Below are positions 1 through 5,760 of a stretch of DNA of 12,555 bases, in pieces. Position 1 is the stretch's first letter, and every line of letters starts with the position of its first letter. A program made the translations under genes and the position numbers. The notes beneath the pieces were generated by a model. It ran no database searches and had not been told where the DNA came from. It saw nothing but the letters and a program-made list of their open reading frames with translations. The stretch is from an uncultured Eubacteriales bacterium (GTDB lineage Bacteria; Bacillota; Clostridia; Oscillospirales; Oscillospiraceae): contig USAT01000054.1 of the NCBI GenBank assembly GCA_900552725.1, positions 1 to 12,555 of the forward strand, read 5' to 3'.

Positions 1-551
1 TGGGCGATGGCGTGCTCCACGGGGCCGGAGAAGGTGTGCATGGGAACGGTCTTGGTGGACTTGGCGGCCTGCACAGCGGCCTCGGCGGCCTCCATAATGC
101 CCTCGCCCTTCAGGGCGGAGATCTCCACGATCTTGCAGCCCAGCTCGCGGCTCAGCTCGTCCACGTTGATCTTGTCGCCGTTCTTGCGGACCACGTCCAT
201 CATGTTGATGGCGATGACAACGGGGATGCCCAGCTCGGTCAACTGGGTGGTCAGGTACAGGTTACGCTCCAGGTTCGTACCGTCGATGATGTTCAGGATG
301 GCGTCGGGGCGCTCGGTGATGAGGTAATTACGGGCGACCACTTCCTCCAGAGTGTAGGGGGACAGGGAGTAGATGCCGGGCAGGTCCATGATGGCCACGT
401 CATCGTGCTTCTTCAGCTTGCCCTCTTTCTTCTCCACCGTAACGCCGGGCCAGTTGCCCACGAACTGGTTGGAGCCGGTCAGCGCGTTGAACAGGGTGGT
501 CTTGCCAGAGTTGGGGTTACCTGCCAACGCGATCTTTATCTGTTTTTCCAT
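1..551 (-). CDS. feoB: Ferrous iron transport protein B, N-terminal part (cut by window edge)
   Basis: FeoB is the inner-membrane Fe2+ transporter; its cytosolic N-terminal GTPase domain is what is visible here, 183 codons, with the rest beyond base 1. G-protein motifs are seen in order: G1 GNPNSGKT (residues 11-18), the switch I region near GVTVEKKEG (36-44), G3 DLPG (56-59), G4 NMMD (116-119) and G5 SALKG (145-149). The NPNSGKT P-loop and NWPGVTVEKKEG are typical of FeoB. The ATG at 551-549 follows a strong GGAAGGAGAG ribosome binding site at a good distance. It is the last visible gene of a leftward feoA-feoA-feoB set, 96 bp after the second feoA. The frame runs open to the window edge, so the membrane domain cannot be judged. 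Confidence 0.96.
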   Translation of the reverse strand, partial: MEKQIKIALAGNPNSGKTTLFNALTGSNQFVGNWPGVTVEKKEGKLKKHDDVAIMDLPGIYSLSPYTLEEVVARNYLITERPDAILNIIDGTNLERNLYLTTQLTELGIPVVIAINMMDVVRKNGDKINVDELSRELGCKIVEISALKGEGIMEAAEAAVQAAKSTKTVPMHTFSGPVEHAIA

Positions 552-566
552 AGTGTCTCTCCTTCC

Positions 567-584
567 GGTTAATCTTGTTGAACC
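567..584. promoter_or_regulatory. Candidate operator copy 3 (GGTT-N10-AACC) before feoB
   Basis: An 18-bp imperfect inverted repeat GGTTAATCTTGTTGAACC sits just upstream of the feoB ribosome binding site. It has the same GGTT-N10-AACC architecture and length as the two sites in the feo promoter region. Only the outer four bases of each arm are conserved, so this copy is the weakest. It could bind the neighbouring DtxR-type regulator, or be chance. Confidence 0.3.
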
Positions 585-616
585 TATATACAGATGAATT
601 TAAATAACGGACGTAT

Positions 617-630
617 TTCCGGCACCGGAA
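617..630. other. Short palindrome/hairpin between feoA and feoB
   Basis: A 6-bp perfect inverted repeat, TTCCGG-CA-CCGGAA, lies in the 96-bp gap between the second feoA stop and feoB. It could form a small mRNA hairpin that sets the feoA/feoB ratio. No T-tract follows on the minus strand, so it is not a terminator. Confidence 0.35.
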
Positions 631-647
631 CACGGTACCGCAGGTCA

Positions 648-869
648 TTACTCGACCTCGATCATTTCGGTGTCGGCCTTACGCAGGCTCAGCTCGTAGC
701 CGCGGACAGTGACCTCCATGGGATCGCCCAGAGGGGCTACCTTGCGAACATAGACCTCCACGCCCTTGGTGATGCCCATGTCCATGATACGGCGCTTGAC
801 GGGGCCCTCGCCGTGGAGCTTGACGACCTTGACGGTCTCGCCGATCTTGACTTCACGCAATGTTTTCAT
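648..869 (-). CDS. feoA: FeoA family protein (second of two)
   Basis: A 73-residue cytosolic protein with a complete FeoA (SH3-like beta-barrel) domain. FeoA proteins are thought to assist FeoB. The family pattern is visible: an early GETVKVVKLHGEGPVKRRI segment, the hallmark MDMGITKGVEVYVRKVAPLGDP turn (about residues 29-50), and a C-terminal VRGYELSLRKADTEMIEV strand. The ATG at 869-867 is preceded by AAGGAGAG, about 8 bp away. It lies between another feoA (64 bp upstream) and feoB (96 bp downstream) and is very probably co-transcribed with both. It is clearly diverged from the other feoA, so the pair is not a recent duplication. Length is normal for stand-alone FeoA. Confidence 0.93.
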   Translation of the reverse strand: MKTLREVKIGETVKVVKLHGEGPVKRRIMDMGITKGVEVYVRKVAPLGDPMEVTVRGYELSLRKADTEMIEVE

Positions 870-933
870 GCTTCTGCTCTCCTTCTATGTGATATTTCTG
901 TTTCTCAAATACAATAACCGCTTGGCGCGGCTA

Positions 934-1146
934 TCAGACCATGATCTTGCGGGCCATTTCCTCGCTGATGGCCACGCGGGACTCTTTGACCTTCACGATG
1001 ACGTTGCCGCCCATGGCGGACACCAGCGTGACGGTGCTGCCCGGGGTGAAGCCCAGGTCCTCCAGGTGCTTTTTTACCTCCGGGCTGCCGCCCACCTTAT
1101 GGATGAGCTGCTCCGTTCCGGCGTCTGCCAGCATCAAAGGCATCAT
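934..1146 (-). CDS. feoA: FeoA family protein (first of two)
   Basis: A 70-residue FeoA-domain protein, the first gene of the leftward feo operon. The FeoA signature is clear: GSPEVKKHLEDLGFTPGSTV (about residues 20-39), then the glycine turn AMGGNVIVKVKESRVAIS and a closing helix EEMARKIMV. The role is inferred from the family: a small cytosolic partner of the FeoB Fe2+ transporter. The ATG at 1146-1144 (a second ATG follows directly) has GGAGGG 6 bp upstream. The leader before it is about 115 nt and rich in inverted repeats, including two candidate DtxR-type operators. The two feoA genes have similar lengths but different sequences, so they may have different jobs. Confidence 0.92.
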   Translation of the reverse strand: MMPLMLADAGTEQLIHKVGGSPEVKKHLEDLGFTPGSTVTLVSAMGGNVIVKVKESRVAISEEMARKIMV

Positions 1147-1165
1147 GTATATCCCTCCGTTTCAC

Positions 1166-1183
1166 GGTTAGCTTCCGCTAACC
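1166..1183. promoter_or_regulatory. Candidate operator/hairpin copy 1 (GGTTAGC-4-GCTAACC) before feoA
   Basis: A perfect 7-bp inverted repeat with a 4-bp centre, GGTTAGCTTCCGCTAACC, lies 20 bp upstream of the first feoA start. As DNA it resembles the GGTTAG/CTAACC arms of IdeR/DtxR sites, but with wider spacing. As feo mRNA it would be a hairpin with a GGAA loop, which fits the GNRA class. Either role, or both, is possible. Confidence 0.5.
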
Positions 1184-1237
1184 CTGTGTCTGAAAAAAGC
1201 GGTTCTGAAAGGGCTTTCCCGGTCCATAGCGGACCAC
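1178..1237 (-). other. Possible 19-codon leader ORF in the feo 5' leader (GTG start)
   Basis: After AAGGAGG at the very 5' end of the predicted feo transcript there is a GTG about 10 bp downstream. It opens 19 codons (VRYGPGKPFQNRFFQTQG after the start) and ends at a TAG inside the GGTTAGC hairpin. A second 60-bp ORF in another frame starts at the ATG at 1227 and stops at 1168, encoding MDRESPFRTAFFRHRVSGS, but has no obvious ribosome binding site. Neither is recognised. They may be leader peptides or chance. Confidence 0.25.
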
Positions 1238-1240
1238 GAC

Positions 1241-1258
1241 GGTTAGCCCTCCTTAACC
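1241..1258. promoter_or_regulatory. Candidate operator copy 2 (GGTTA-N8-TAACC) at the feo transcription start
   Basis: The 18-bp site GGTTAGCCCTCCTTAACC lies directly downstream of the feo -10 box, so it would cover about +2 to +20. This is a usual place for a repressor operator. It matches copy 1 at 13 of 18 positions. On the minus strand the left arm reads TAGGTTA, like an IdeR/DtxR half-site. Binding by the divergent DtxR-family protein is an inference from arrangement and arm sequence. Confidence 0.5.
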
Positions 1259-1266
1259 TATGGCAC

Positions 1267-1295
1267 AGTTTAATACCTCAAACCATCTTTGTCAA
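1267..1295 (-). promoter_or_regulatory. Sigma-A promoter of the feo operon
   Basis: On the minus strand a perfect -35 TTGACA (1295-1290) is followed after 17 bp by TAAACT (1272-1267), a 4/6 match to TATAAT. The predicted start is near 1260, giving a leader of about 115 nt before the first feoA. Candidate operator copy 2 begins right after the -10. Confidence 0.75.
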
Positions 1296-1323
1296 TAGGG
1301 AGAACGAAATTTTTTTACCGCAC

Positions 1324-1352
1324 TTGTAAGTTTGTGAAAATTGTGGTATGCT
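1324..1352 (+). promoter_or_regulatory. Promoter of the DtxR-family regulator gene
   Basis: TTGTAA (1324-1329), 17 bp, TATGCT (1347-1352): each box matches the sigma-A consensus at 4 of 6 positions with ideal spacing. Transcription would start near 1359, which rules out the upstream in-frame ATG at 1348 as the start codon. Confidence 0.5.
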
Positions 1353-1389
1353 GTTAAAAGTGTATTGGGGAAAGTTGGTGATACTTTTT

Positions 1390-1758
1390 ATGCAGATACT
1401 GCGCGCTTCCGAGGACTATTTAGAGACGATGCTGATGATGCAGCAGCAACATGGATATATTCGTTCCATCGACGTAGCCGAGCATCTGGGCGTGACAAAG
1501 CCCAGCGTGACCTACGCCACCAAACGGCTGCGGGAAAACGGCTATATCACGATGGACAAGGACGGACTCATCACCCTGACGGCCAGCGGTATGGCCATCG
1601 CCGAGCGTATGCTGGACCGGCACCACACGCTGACGAAATTCCTGATGGCGTTGGGCATCGACGCCGCTACGGCGGAGACAGATGCCTGCAAGATCGAACA
1701 CGATATCAGTCAGAAGACCTTTGACGCCATCTGTGCCCACGCAAAGGCGCATTTATGA
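1390..1758 (+). CDS. DtxR/MntR-family metal-dependent transcriptional regulator
   Basis: A 122-residue repressor-type regulator, divergent from the feo operon and probably its controller. The N-terminal winged helix-turn-helix spans about residues 6-65 (IDVAEHLGVTKPSVTYATKRL is the DNA-binding part), then the metal-binding and dimerisation domain with DRHHTLTKFL and DACKIEHDIS. There is no C-terminal SH3-like domain, so it has the short MntR architecture. By motif comparison with B. subtilis MntR, the primary metal ligands would be D9, E12, H78, C100, E103 and H104: Asp as in MntR at the first, Cys as in DtxR/IdeR at the fourth. Start chosen at 1390 because an ATG at 1348 would lie within the promoter; MQILRASEDYLE is also the normal family N terminus. 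The Shine-Dalgarno is weak (GGGGAAAG about 15 bp upstream). Iron versus manganese specificity cannot be settled from sequence. Confidence 0.9.
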   Translation: MQILRASEDYLETMLMMQQQHGYIRSIDVAEHLGVTKPSVTYATKRLRENGYITMDKDGLITLTASGMAIAERMLDRHHTLTKFLMALGIDAATAETDACKIEHDISQKTFDAICAHAKAHL

Positions 1759-1760
1759 CA

Positions 1761-1790
1761 AAAAAGGCCACCCTATCGGGTGGTCTTTTT
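1761..1790. terminator. Bidirectional terminator between dtxR-type gene and phoR
   Basis: An A5 run, an 8-bp stem GGCCACCC/GGGTGGTC (one G-T pair) with loop TATC, and a T5 run. It starts 2 bp after the regulator stop on the plus strand. Read on the minus strand it also has a T-tract and can end the pst-pho operon. Confidence 0.85.
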
Positions 1791-1792
1791 GT

Positions 1793-1819
1793 ATGCCCGC
1801 CCGCAGAGGCGGGCATTTT
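1793..1819. terminator. Second hairpin after phoR
   Basis: A 9-bp perfect stem ATGCCCGCC/GGCGGGCAT with loop CGCAGA, followed by TTTT on the plus strand. It lies between the phoR stop and the bidirectional terminator, giving two hairpins in tandem between the converging transcripts. Confidence 0.55.
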
Positions 1820-1824
1820 CGCGT

Positions 1825-3475
1825 TTACGCTTCCAACGGCAGGCGGAGGGTAAAGGTGGTGCCCTCCCCCTCACGGCTGTCCAGCGTGACGGTGCCGTGG
1901 TGATAAGCCACGGCGTGCTTGACGATGGACAAGCCCAATCCGGTACCGCCGGAGGCCTTGGAGTGGCTCTTGTCCACGCGGTAGAAGCGCTCGAAGACGC
2001 GGCTCTGGTGCTCCGGCGGGATACCGATACCGGTATCGGCTACCGTGACCACGGCGTCGGGGCCGTCACGGCCCACGGCGACGGCGACGCTGCCGCCGTC
2101 CTTATTGTACTTGATGGCGTTGTCGCAGAGGTTGAAGACCGTCTCGGTCAGCAGACGGCGGACGCCGGGGACCGTAACGGCCTCGCCGGTGACGGTCATG
2201 GTGATCTGGCGCTGCTGCGCGGCGCTCTCCAGCGACTTGACCGTGTCGGTGCAGAGGGAGAGCAGCTCCACCGGCTCGGTGGGCAGGCTGCCGCCCTCGT
2301 CCAGCTCAGACAGGCGGAGGATGTCGTTGATCAGCGTCACCAGGCGCTGGGCCTCGCTGCGGATATGGCCCACGAAGCGGGGCACATCGTCAGGCCGGAC
2401 CATGCCGTTCTCCAGCAGCTCGGCGCTGCCGATGATGCCCTGAAGCGGGGTCTTCAGCTCATGGGAGACGTTGGCGGTGAACTCGCGGCGGTTGCGCTCG
2501 GCGTAGGCCTGCTCGGTGACGTCGAAGGTCAGCAGCACCGCGCCCACCACCTCTCCGTCGGCCTGGATACGGGTCATGTCGAACTGGTACTCGCGGCCGT
2601 CGCGCTCCATACGGGTCTCGCCGTGGCCGGTGTCCATGGCATCGTGGAGGGCGTGGCTGACGGCGCTGCCGCGCTCCACGGTCAGCAGAGGCTGGCCCAC
2701 GCAGGCCGCATCGGTGTGGAACACGGCGCAGGCGGCAGGGTTCATGCTGAGGATGGTGCCGCCGTTATCCACCAGTACCAGGCCCTCGGTCATGCTGGCG
2801 GTGATCTGTTCAAACTCCTCGGACCGGCGGCGCAGAGAACGCAGCTGATCGTCGATCTGACGCCGCTGGTGCTCCAGTCGGCGCAGCAGGGGCGAAAGCT
2901 CCTCGTAGGCGTCGTTTTCCAGGGGGTGCTCCAGGTCCAGGGTGTTCAGGGGGCGGGTGATGCGGCGGGACACGCGGCCGGCCAGAATACCGGAGAGGAT
3001 CAGGGCCACAGCGATGACCGCCAGGATGGCGGGGAACATACTCAGAAGCAGCACACCCATGGTGACGCGGCTGGCGGACAGGCGCGTCCGGCAGGGGGCG
3101 GGCGTAGTAGAGGGTCTTTTCCAGCAGGGTGGCGCTGTAACGGCTGGACTCGCCGGCACCGTTGGCCAGGGCCTGACGGACCTCCTCGCGCTGGGCATGG
3201 TTCTCCATGGCCGCGGCGTCAGCCTTCGTATCATAGAGCACCGTGCCGTCGGCGCGAAGCCAGGTGATGCGGTAATTGTCGGAGTGCAGCTTGGACAGGT
3301 AGGCCTCGCCGTCGCCGGACTCCATGGCCGCAGCGGCGATGGACAGCTCATCCCGGAGCTGCTGCTCCTGGACATGGCCGAAATAGGTGTACAGTGCGCC
3401 CATGATAATGACCAGACTGGCCAGCAGCACCGCAAGCCCCACCGCCACGGTGGAGCGAAATATCTTTTTTGTCAT
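1825..3475 (-). pseudogene. phoR: PhoR-type sensor histidine kinase, one frameshift at about 3085
   Basis: Sensor kinase for the PhoB protein encoded just upstream; start ATG 3475 overlaps the phoB stop (ATGA) behind GGAGGAG. Read through the shift it has about 550 residues: TM1 (about 10-33), an extracytoplasmic domain (about 34-135), TM2 (MGVLLLSMFPAILAVIAV, about 138-166), HAMP-like linker, PAS domain (TASMTEGLVLVDNGG, about 225-320), HisKA with phospho-His in NVSHELKTPLQG (about 338), then HATPase_c with NLCDNAIKYN (about 450), DTGIGIP (about 480) and GGTGLGLS (about 510). The first 130 codons, to YYARPLPD, are in one frame; from RLSASRVT on, another. The span of 1651 bp is one base over a multiple of three, so one base is extra or two are missing near 3085. 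The downstream frame stays open up to 3435, but its first ~115 codons there are out-of-frame translation. It may be an assembly error, a mutation or a phase switch. Confidence 0.88.
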
Positions 3476-4146
3476 ATGGTCTCCTCCCAACGGTAGCCCA
3501 CGCCGCGGACCGTGGTGATGTGTGCGCCGGCCTTGCCCAGCTTCTGGCGCAGGGTACGGATGTGCATATCCACGGTACGGCTCTCGCCGCAGTAATCCAT
3601 GCCCCAGACCAGTTCCATCAGCCGGTCGCGGGTGTAGGCCGTGCCGGGGTGGCTGAGGAACAGGCGCAGCAGCTCGTATTCCTTGTAGGTCAGGTCGACA
3701 CGTTCGCCGCCGGACAGGACGGTGTGGGCACGGGTATCCAGCGACACCTCGCCGCTGCGGAGGACGGAGCTGTCCCCCTCCGGCTGGCAGCGGCGCAGCA
3801 CCGCCTTGACCCGGGAGACCAGCTCGATGACGCTGAAGGGCTTGGTCAGATAGTCATCCGCTCCGCCGTCCAGCGCCCGGACGCGGTCATACTCCGCGCC
3901 CTTGGCGGTGGCCATAATGACCGGGATGCGGCGCAGGGACGTGGAGGCGCGCATACGGCCCAGCAGCTCCGTGCCGTCGATTCCGGGGAGCATCACGTCC
4001 AGCACCACCAGATCGGGCTTTTCGCTTTGCAGGGCCTGCCAGAAGGCGGCGCCGTCGGTAAAACCCTCGGCCTCCAGCCCGGCGGAGCGCAGGGCGTACA
4101 GCTCGATATCGCGGATGCTGGCGTCATCCTCTACACACCAGATCAT
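3472..4146 (-). CDS. phoB: PhoB/PhoP-type response regulator, OmpR family
   Basis: A 224-residue DNA-binding response regulator, predicted to be phosphorylated by the adjacent PhoR and to control the pst operon. The receiver domain (1-118) has the acidic pair D7-D8 in WCVEDD, phosphoacceptor D50 in VVLDVMLPG, the switch threonine T80 in IMATAKG and K102 in YLTKPFS. The C-terminal winged helix (about 128-222) has DLTYKEYELLRLFL, the recognition helix RTVDMHIRTLRQKL (190-203) and the wing RGVGYRW. The start at 4146 is preferred over an in-frame ATG at 4215 because AGGAGGGA lies just before it, the family N terminus begins here, and the longer form would run into phoU. It is 20 bp after phoU and overlaps phoR by 4 bp. 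Confidence 0.95.
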   Translation of the reverse strand: MIWCVEDDASIRDIELYALRSAGLEAEGFTDGAAFWQALQSEKPDLVVLDVMLPGIDGTELLGRMRASTSLRRIPVIMATAKGAEYDRVRALDGGADDYLTKPFSVIELVSRVKAVLRRCQPEGDSSVLRSGEVSLDTRAHTVLSGGERVDLTYKEYELLRLFLSHPGTAYTRDRLMELVWGMDYCGESRTVDMHIRTLRQKLGKAGAHITTVRGVGYRWEETI

Positions 4147-4166
4147 GTGGGGTCCCTCCTTTTGGC

Positions 4167-4814
4167 TCAAGTGGCCTCGGTCTTGTGCACGCCGGTGACA
4201 GAAAACATCACCCACTCGGCGATGTTGGTGGCGTGGTCGCCGATACGTTCATAATACTTGGCGATCATCAGTAAGTCAAGTGTGGCTTCACCGTCATCCA
4301 CGTCCTTGGCGATACGGTCGATGAGATGGGCCTTGATCCGGTCAAAATAGCCGTCCACCTCATCGTCGGCGGCGATGACCTGCTGGGCCAGGTCCACATC
4401 CTGCCGGACATAGGCGTCCACGCTCTCGCTGACCATGCGGATGGTGGCCCGGGCCATATCCCGCAGGGTGTCGCCGGCGCTGAGAGGCCGGCCGGCGCGG
4501 CAGAGCAGGATCTCGGCAATATCGTCGGCCTGGTCGCCGATACGCTCCATGTCCGTGATCATCTTCAGGGCAGCGGAGATCTGCCGCAGATCGCCGGCCA
4601 CCGGCTGCTGAAGCAGGAGCCGCAGGCAGAGGTTCTCGATGTCGCGCTCCTTGCGGTCGATCTCGTGGTCCAGGGGCGCGACCTTCTCCGCCAGGGCGGT
4701 ATCGCGGTTGGTGAGGGCCTGAGAGGACAGAGCGATGACCTGCTCGCACAGGGCGCCCATCTCGATGAGCTCGCGGTGGAGCTGGGCCAGCTGTTTATCG
4801 AATTGACTACGCAT
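4167..4814 (-). CDS. phoU: Phosphate-specific transport system accessory protein PhoU
   Basis: A 215-residue all-helical cytosolic protein, normal PhoU length. PhoU links the PstSCAB transporter to the PhoR kinase and keeps the Pho response off when phosphate is ample. Both metal-binding repeat motifs are present: MERIGDQADDIAE (89-101) and YYERIGDHATNIAEW (187-201), one per three-helix half. The start codon overlaps the pstB stop by one base (TAATG), with GGGAGG inside the pstB end as the ribosome binding site, so translation is probably coupled. It is followed 20 bp later by phoB. Identity is firm; the signalling role is inferred from the family and this gene order. Confidence 0.96.
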   Translation of the reverse strand: MRSQFDKQLAQLHRELIEMGALCEQVIALSSQALTNRDTALAEKVAPLDHEIDRKERDIENLCLRLLLQQPVAGDLRQISAALKMITDMERIGDQADDIAEILLCRAGRPLSAGDTLRDMARATIRMVSESVDAYVRQDVDLAQQVIAADDEVDGYFDRIKAHLIDRIAKDVDDGEATLDLLMIAKYYERIGDHATNIAEWVMFSVTGVHKTEAT

Positions 4815-5581
4815 TATCCAAACCTCCCGGTGATGTAATCCTCGGTGCGCTTTTCGCTGGGCGTGGAGAACATGGTCTCCGTGTCGCCGTACTCCACCAG
4901 CTCTCCCAGCAGGAAGAAGGCGGTGCGGTCCGAGATACGCAGGGCCTGCTGCATATTGTGGGTGACGATGACGATGGTGTAATGCTGCTTCAGCTCAACC
5001 GCCAGCTCCTCGATACGGGAGGTGGAGATGGGGTCCAGGGCCGAGGTGGGCTCATCCATCAGCAGCACGGTGGGCTCCACCGCCAGGGCGCGGGCGATGC
5101 ACAGACGCTGCTGCTGGCCGCCGGACAGGCCCAGGGCGCTCTTTTTCAGGCGATCCTTCACCTCGTCCCACAGGGCCGCGCCCCGCAGGCTGCTTTCCAC
5201 CAGCTCGTCCAGCTCAGCCTTATTGCGCACGCCGTGCAACTTGGGACCGTAGGTGATATTGTCGTAAATGCTCATGGGGAAGGGATTGGCCTTCTGGAAC
5301 ACCATGCCCACCCGGCGGCGCAGGTCGGTAAGCTGCATTTCCCGGGCAAAGATGTCCTCGCCCTTCAGCCGCACATCGCCCTCGATGCGCACATTCGGCA
5401 CAAGGTCGTTCATGCGGTTGAGGGTCTTTAAAAAGGTGGACTTGCCGCAGCCGGAAGGGCCGATGAGCGCGGTGATCTCCCGCTCGCCCACGTCCAGCGA
5501 AATGCCTTTCAGCGCCTTGAAGTCGCCGTACCAGAGGTTCAGGTCTTTTGCCGATATCACCGGCACATTCGTGTTTTCCAT
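4814..5581 (-). CDS. pstB: Phosphate ABC transporter ATP-binding protein PstB
   Basis: The 255-residue ATPase of the high-affinity phosphate importer. All ABC motifs are seen: Walker A GPSGCGKST (41-49), Q-loop Q96 in VFQKANPFPMSIYDN (a typical PstB segment), signature LSGGQQQR (152-159), Walker B VLLMDEP with E177, and H-loop H208 in VTHNMQQA. Start at 5581 (MENTNVPV) is chosen because AGGT is about 6 bp upstream; an in-frame ATG 12 bp earlier has no ribosome binding site. Unlike the other pst junctions, 171 bp of A/T-rich, palindrome-rich sequence separate it from pstA. It overlaps phoU by one base. Confidence 0.97.
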   Translation of the reverse strand: MENTNVPVISAKDLNLWYGDFKALKGISLDVGEREITALIGPSGCGKSTFLKTLNRMNDLVPNVRIEGDVRLKGEDIFAREMQLTDLRRRVGMVFQKANPFPMSIYDNITYGPKLHGVRNKAELDELVESSLRGAALWDEVKDRLKKSALGLSGGQQQRLCIARALAVEPTVLLMDEPTSALDPISTSRIEELAVELKQHYTIVIVTHNMQQALRISDRTAFFLLGELVEYGDTETMFSTPSEKRTEDYITGRFG

Positions 5582-5593
5582 AGAATACCTCAT

Positions 5594-5608
5594 TGTTGAA
5601 TTTCAACA
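5594..5608. repeat. Palindrome just before the pstB ribosome binding site
   Basis: A perfect 7-bp inverted repeat around one central base, TGTTGAATTTCAACA. It ends a few bases before the AATGAGGT ribosome binding site of pstB. It could be a protein site. As RNA the one-base loop would open to 3-5 bases, leaving a short stem. Confidence 0.4.
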
Positions 5609-5642
5609 GGAAGTTTACCGTTTCGACCCTTCCCGTGAAAAG

Positions 5643-5678
5643 GTAGATTTGAAAAATCCGCAGATTTTTCAAATCTAC
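5643..5678 (-). repeat. Perfect 16-bp hairpin in the pstA-pstB gap
   Basis: Arms 5643-5658 and 5663-5678 are perfect reverse complements of 16 bp around a 4-bp loop. On the transcribed (minus) strand the loop is TGCG closed by C-G, a UNCG-class tetraloop, so the mRNA hairpin should be very stable. No T-tract follows directly (CTTTTCAC), so it is not a standard terminator. It may protect the upstream pstSCA mRNA from 3' exonucleases, or be part of a small mobile palindromic repeat. Confidence 0.75.
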
Positions 5679-5705
5679 GAAATTAAAAATAATTTTCCGC
5701 TATTC

Positions 5706-5731
5706 ATGGCCAGAGCGAATGCGGAGGCCAT
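5706..5731. repeat. Inverted repeat ATGGCC/GGCCAT in the pstA-pstB gap
   Basis: Six-base arms ATGGCC (5706-5711) and GGCCAT (5726-5731) flank 14 bp. On the minus strand an alternative pairing, TCCGCATTC with GAATAGCGGA (one bulge), overlaps it, so the segment could fold in two ways. Confidence 0.35.
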
Positions 5732-5735
5732 TTTG

Positions 5736-5760
5736 AACAGTAAAATCAAATTTTACTGTT
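5736..5760 (-). repeat. Hairpin overlapping the pstA stop codon
   Basis: Perfect 10-bp arms AACAGTAAAA (5736-5745) and TTTTACTGTT (5751-5760) with a 5-bp loop. The stem includes the pstA stop codon. After the hairpin the minus strand reads CAAAATGG, so there is no U-tract for termination. Confidence 0.6.

Noticed and set aside
1146..1260. NiCo (czcD-type) or other known metal riboswitch in the feo leader
   Set aside because: The leader folds, but the conserved bases of the known metal riboswitches that I remember are not seen.
1348..1389. Upstream ATG at 1348 for the DtxR-family gene
   Set aside because: It lies inside the predicted -10 region, and MQILRASEDYLE from 1390 is the expected family N terminus.
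1780..3267. A 495-codon open frame on the plus strand opposite phoR
   Set aside because: It is antisense to a kinase with all family motifs. Its product is low-complexity and rich in Gly, Ala, His, Gln and Val, typical of the mirror of GC-rich coding DNA.
3090..3435. ATG at 3435 as the start of a 536-residue kinase
   Set aside because: The first ~115 codons of that frame are out of register with the sensor domain, which reads correctly from 3475 in another frame; the true start overlaps the phoB stop.
5594..5760. The pstA-pstB gap as a standard rho-independent terminator
   Set aside because: None of its stems is followed by a T-tract on the minus strand, and pstB directly after it has no separate promoter that I can see.
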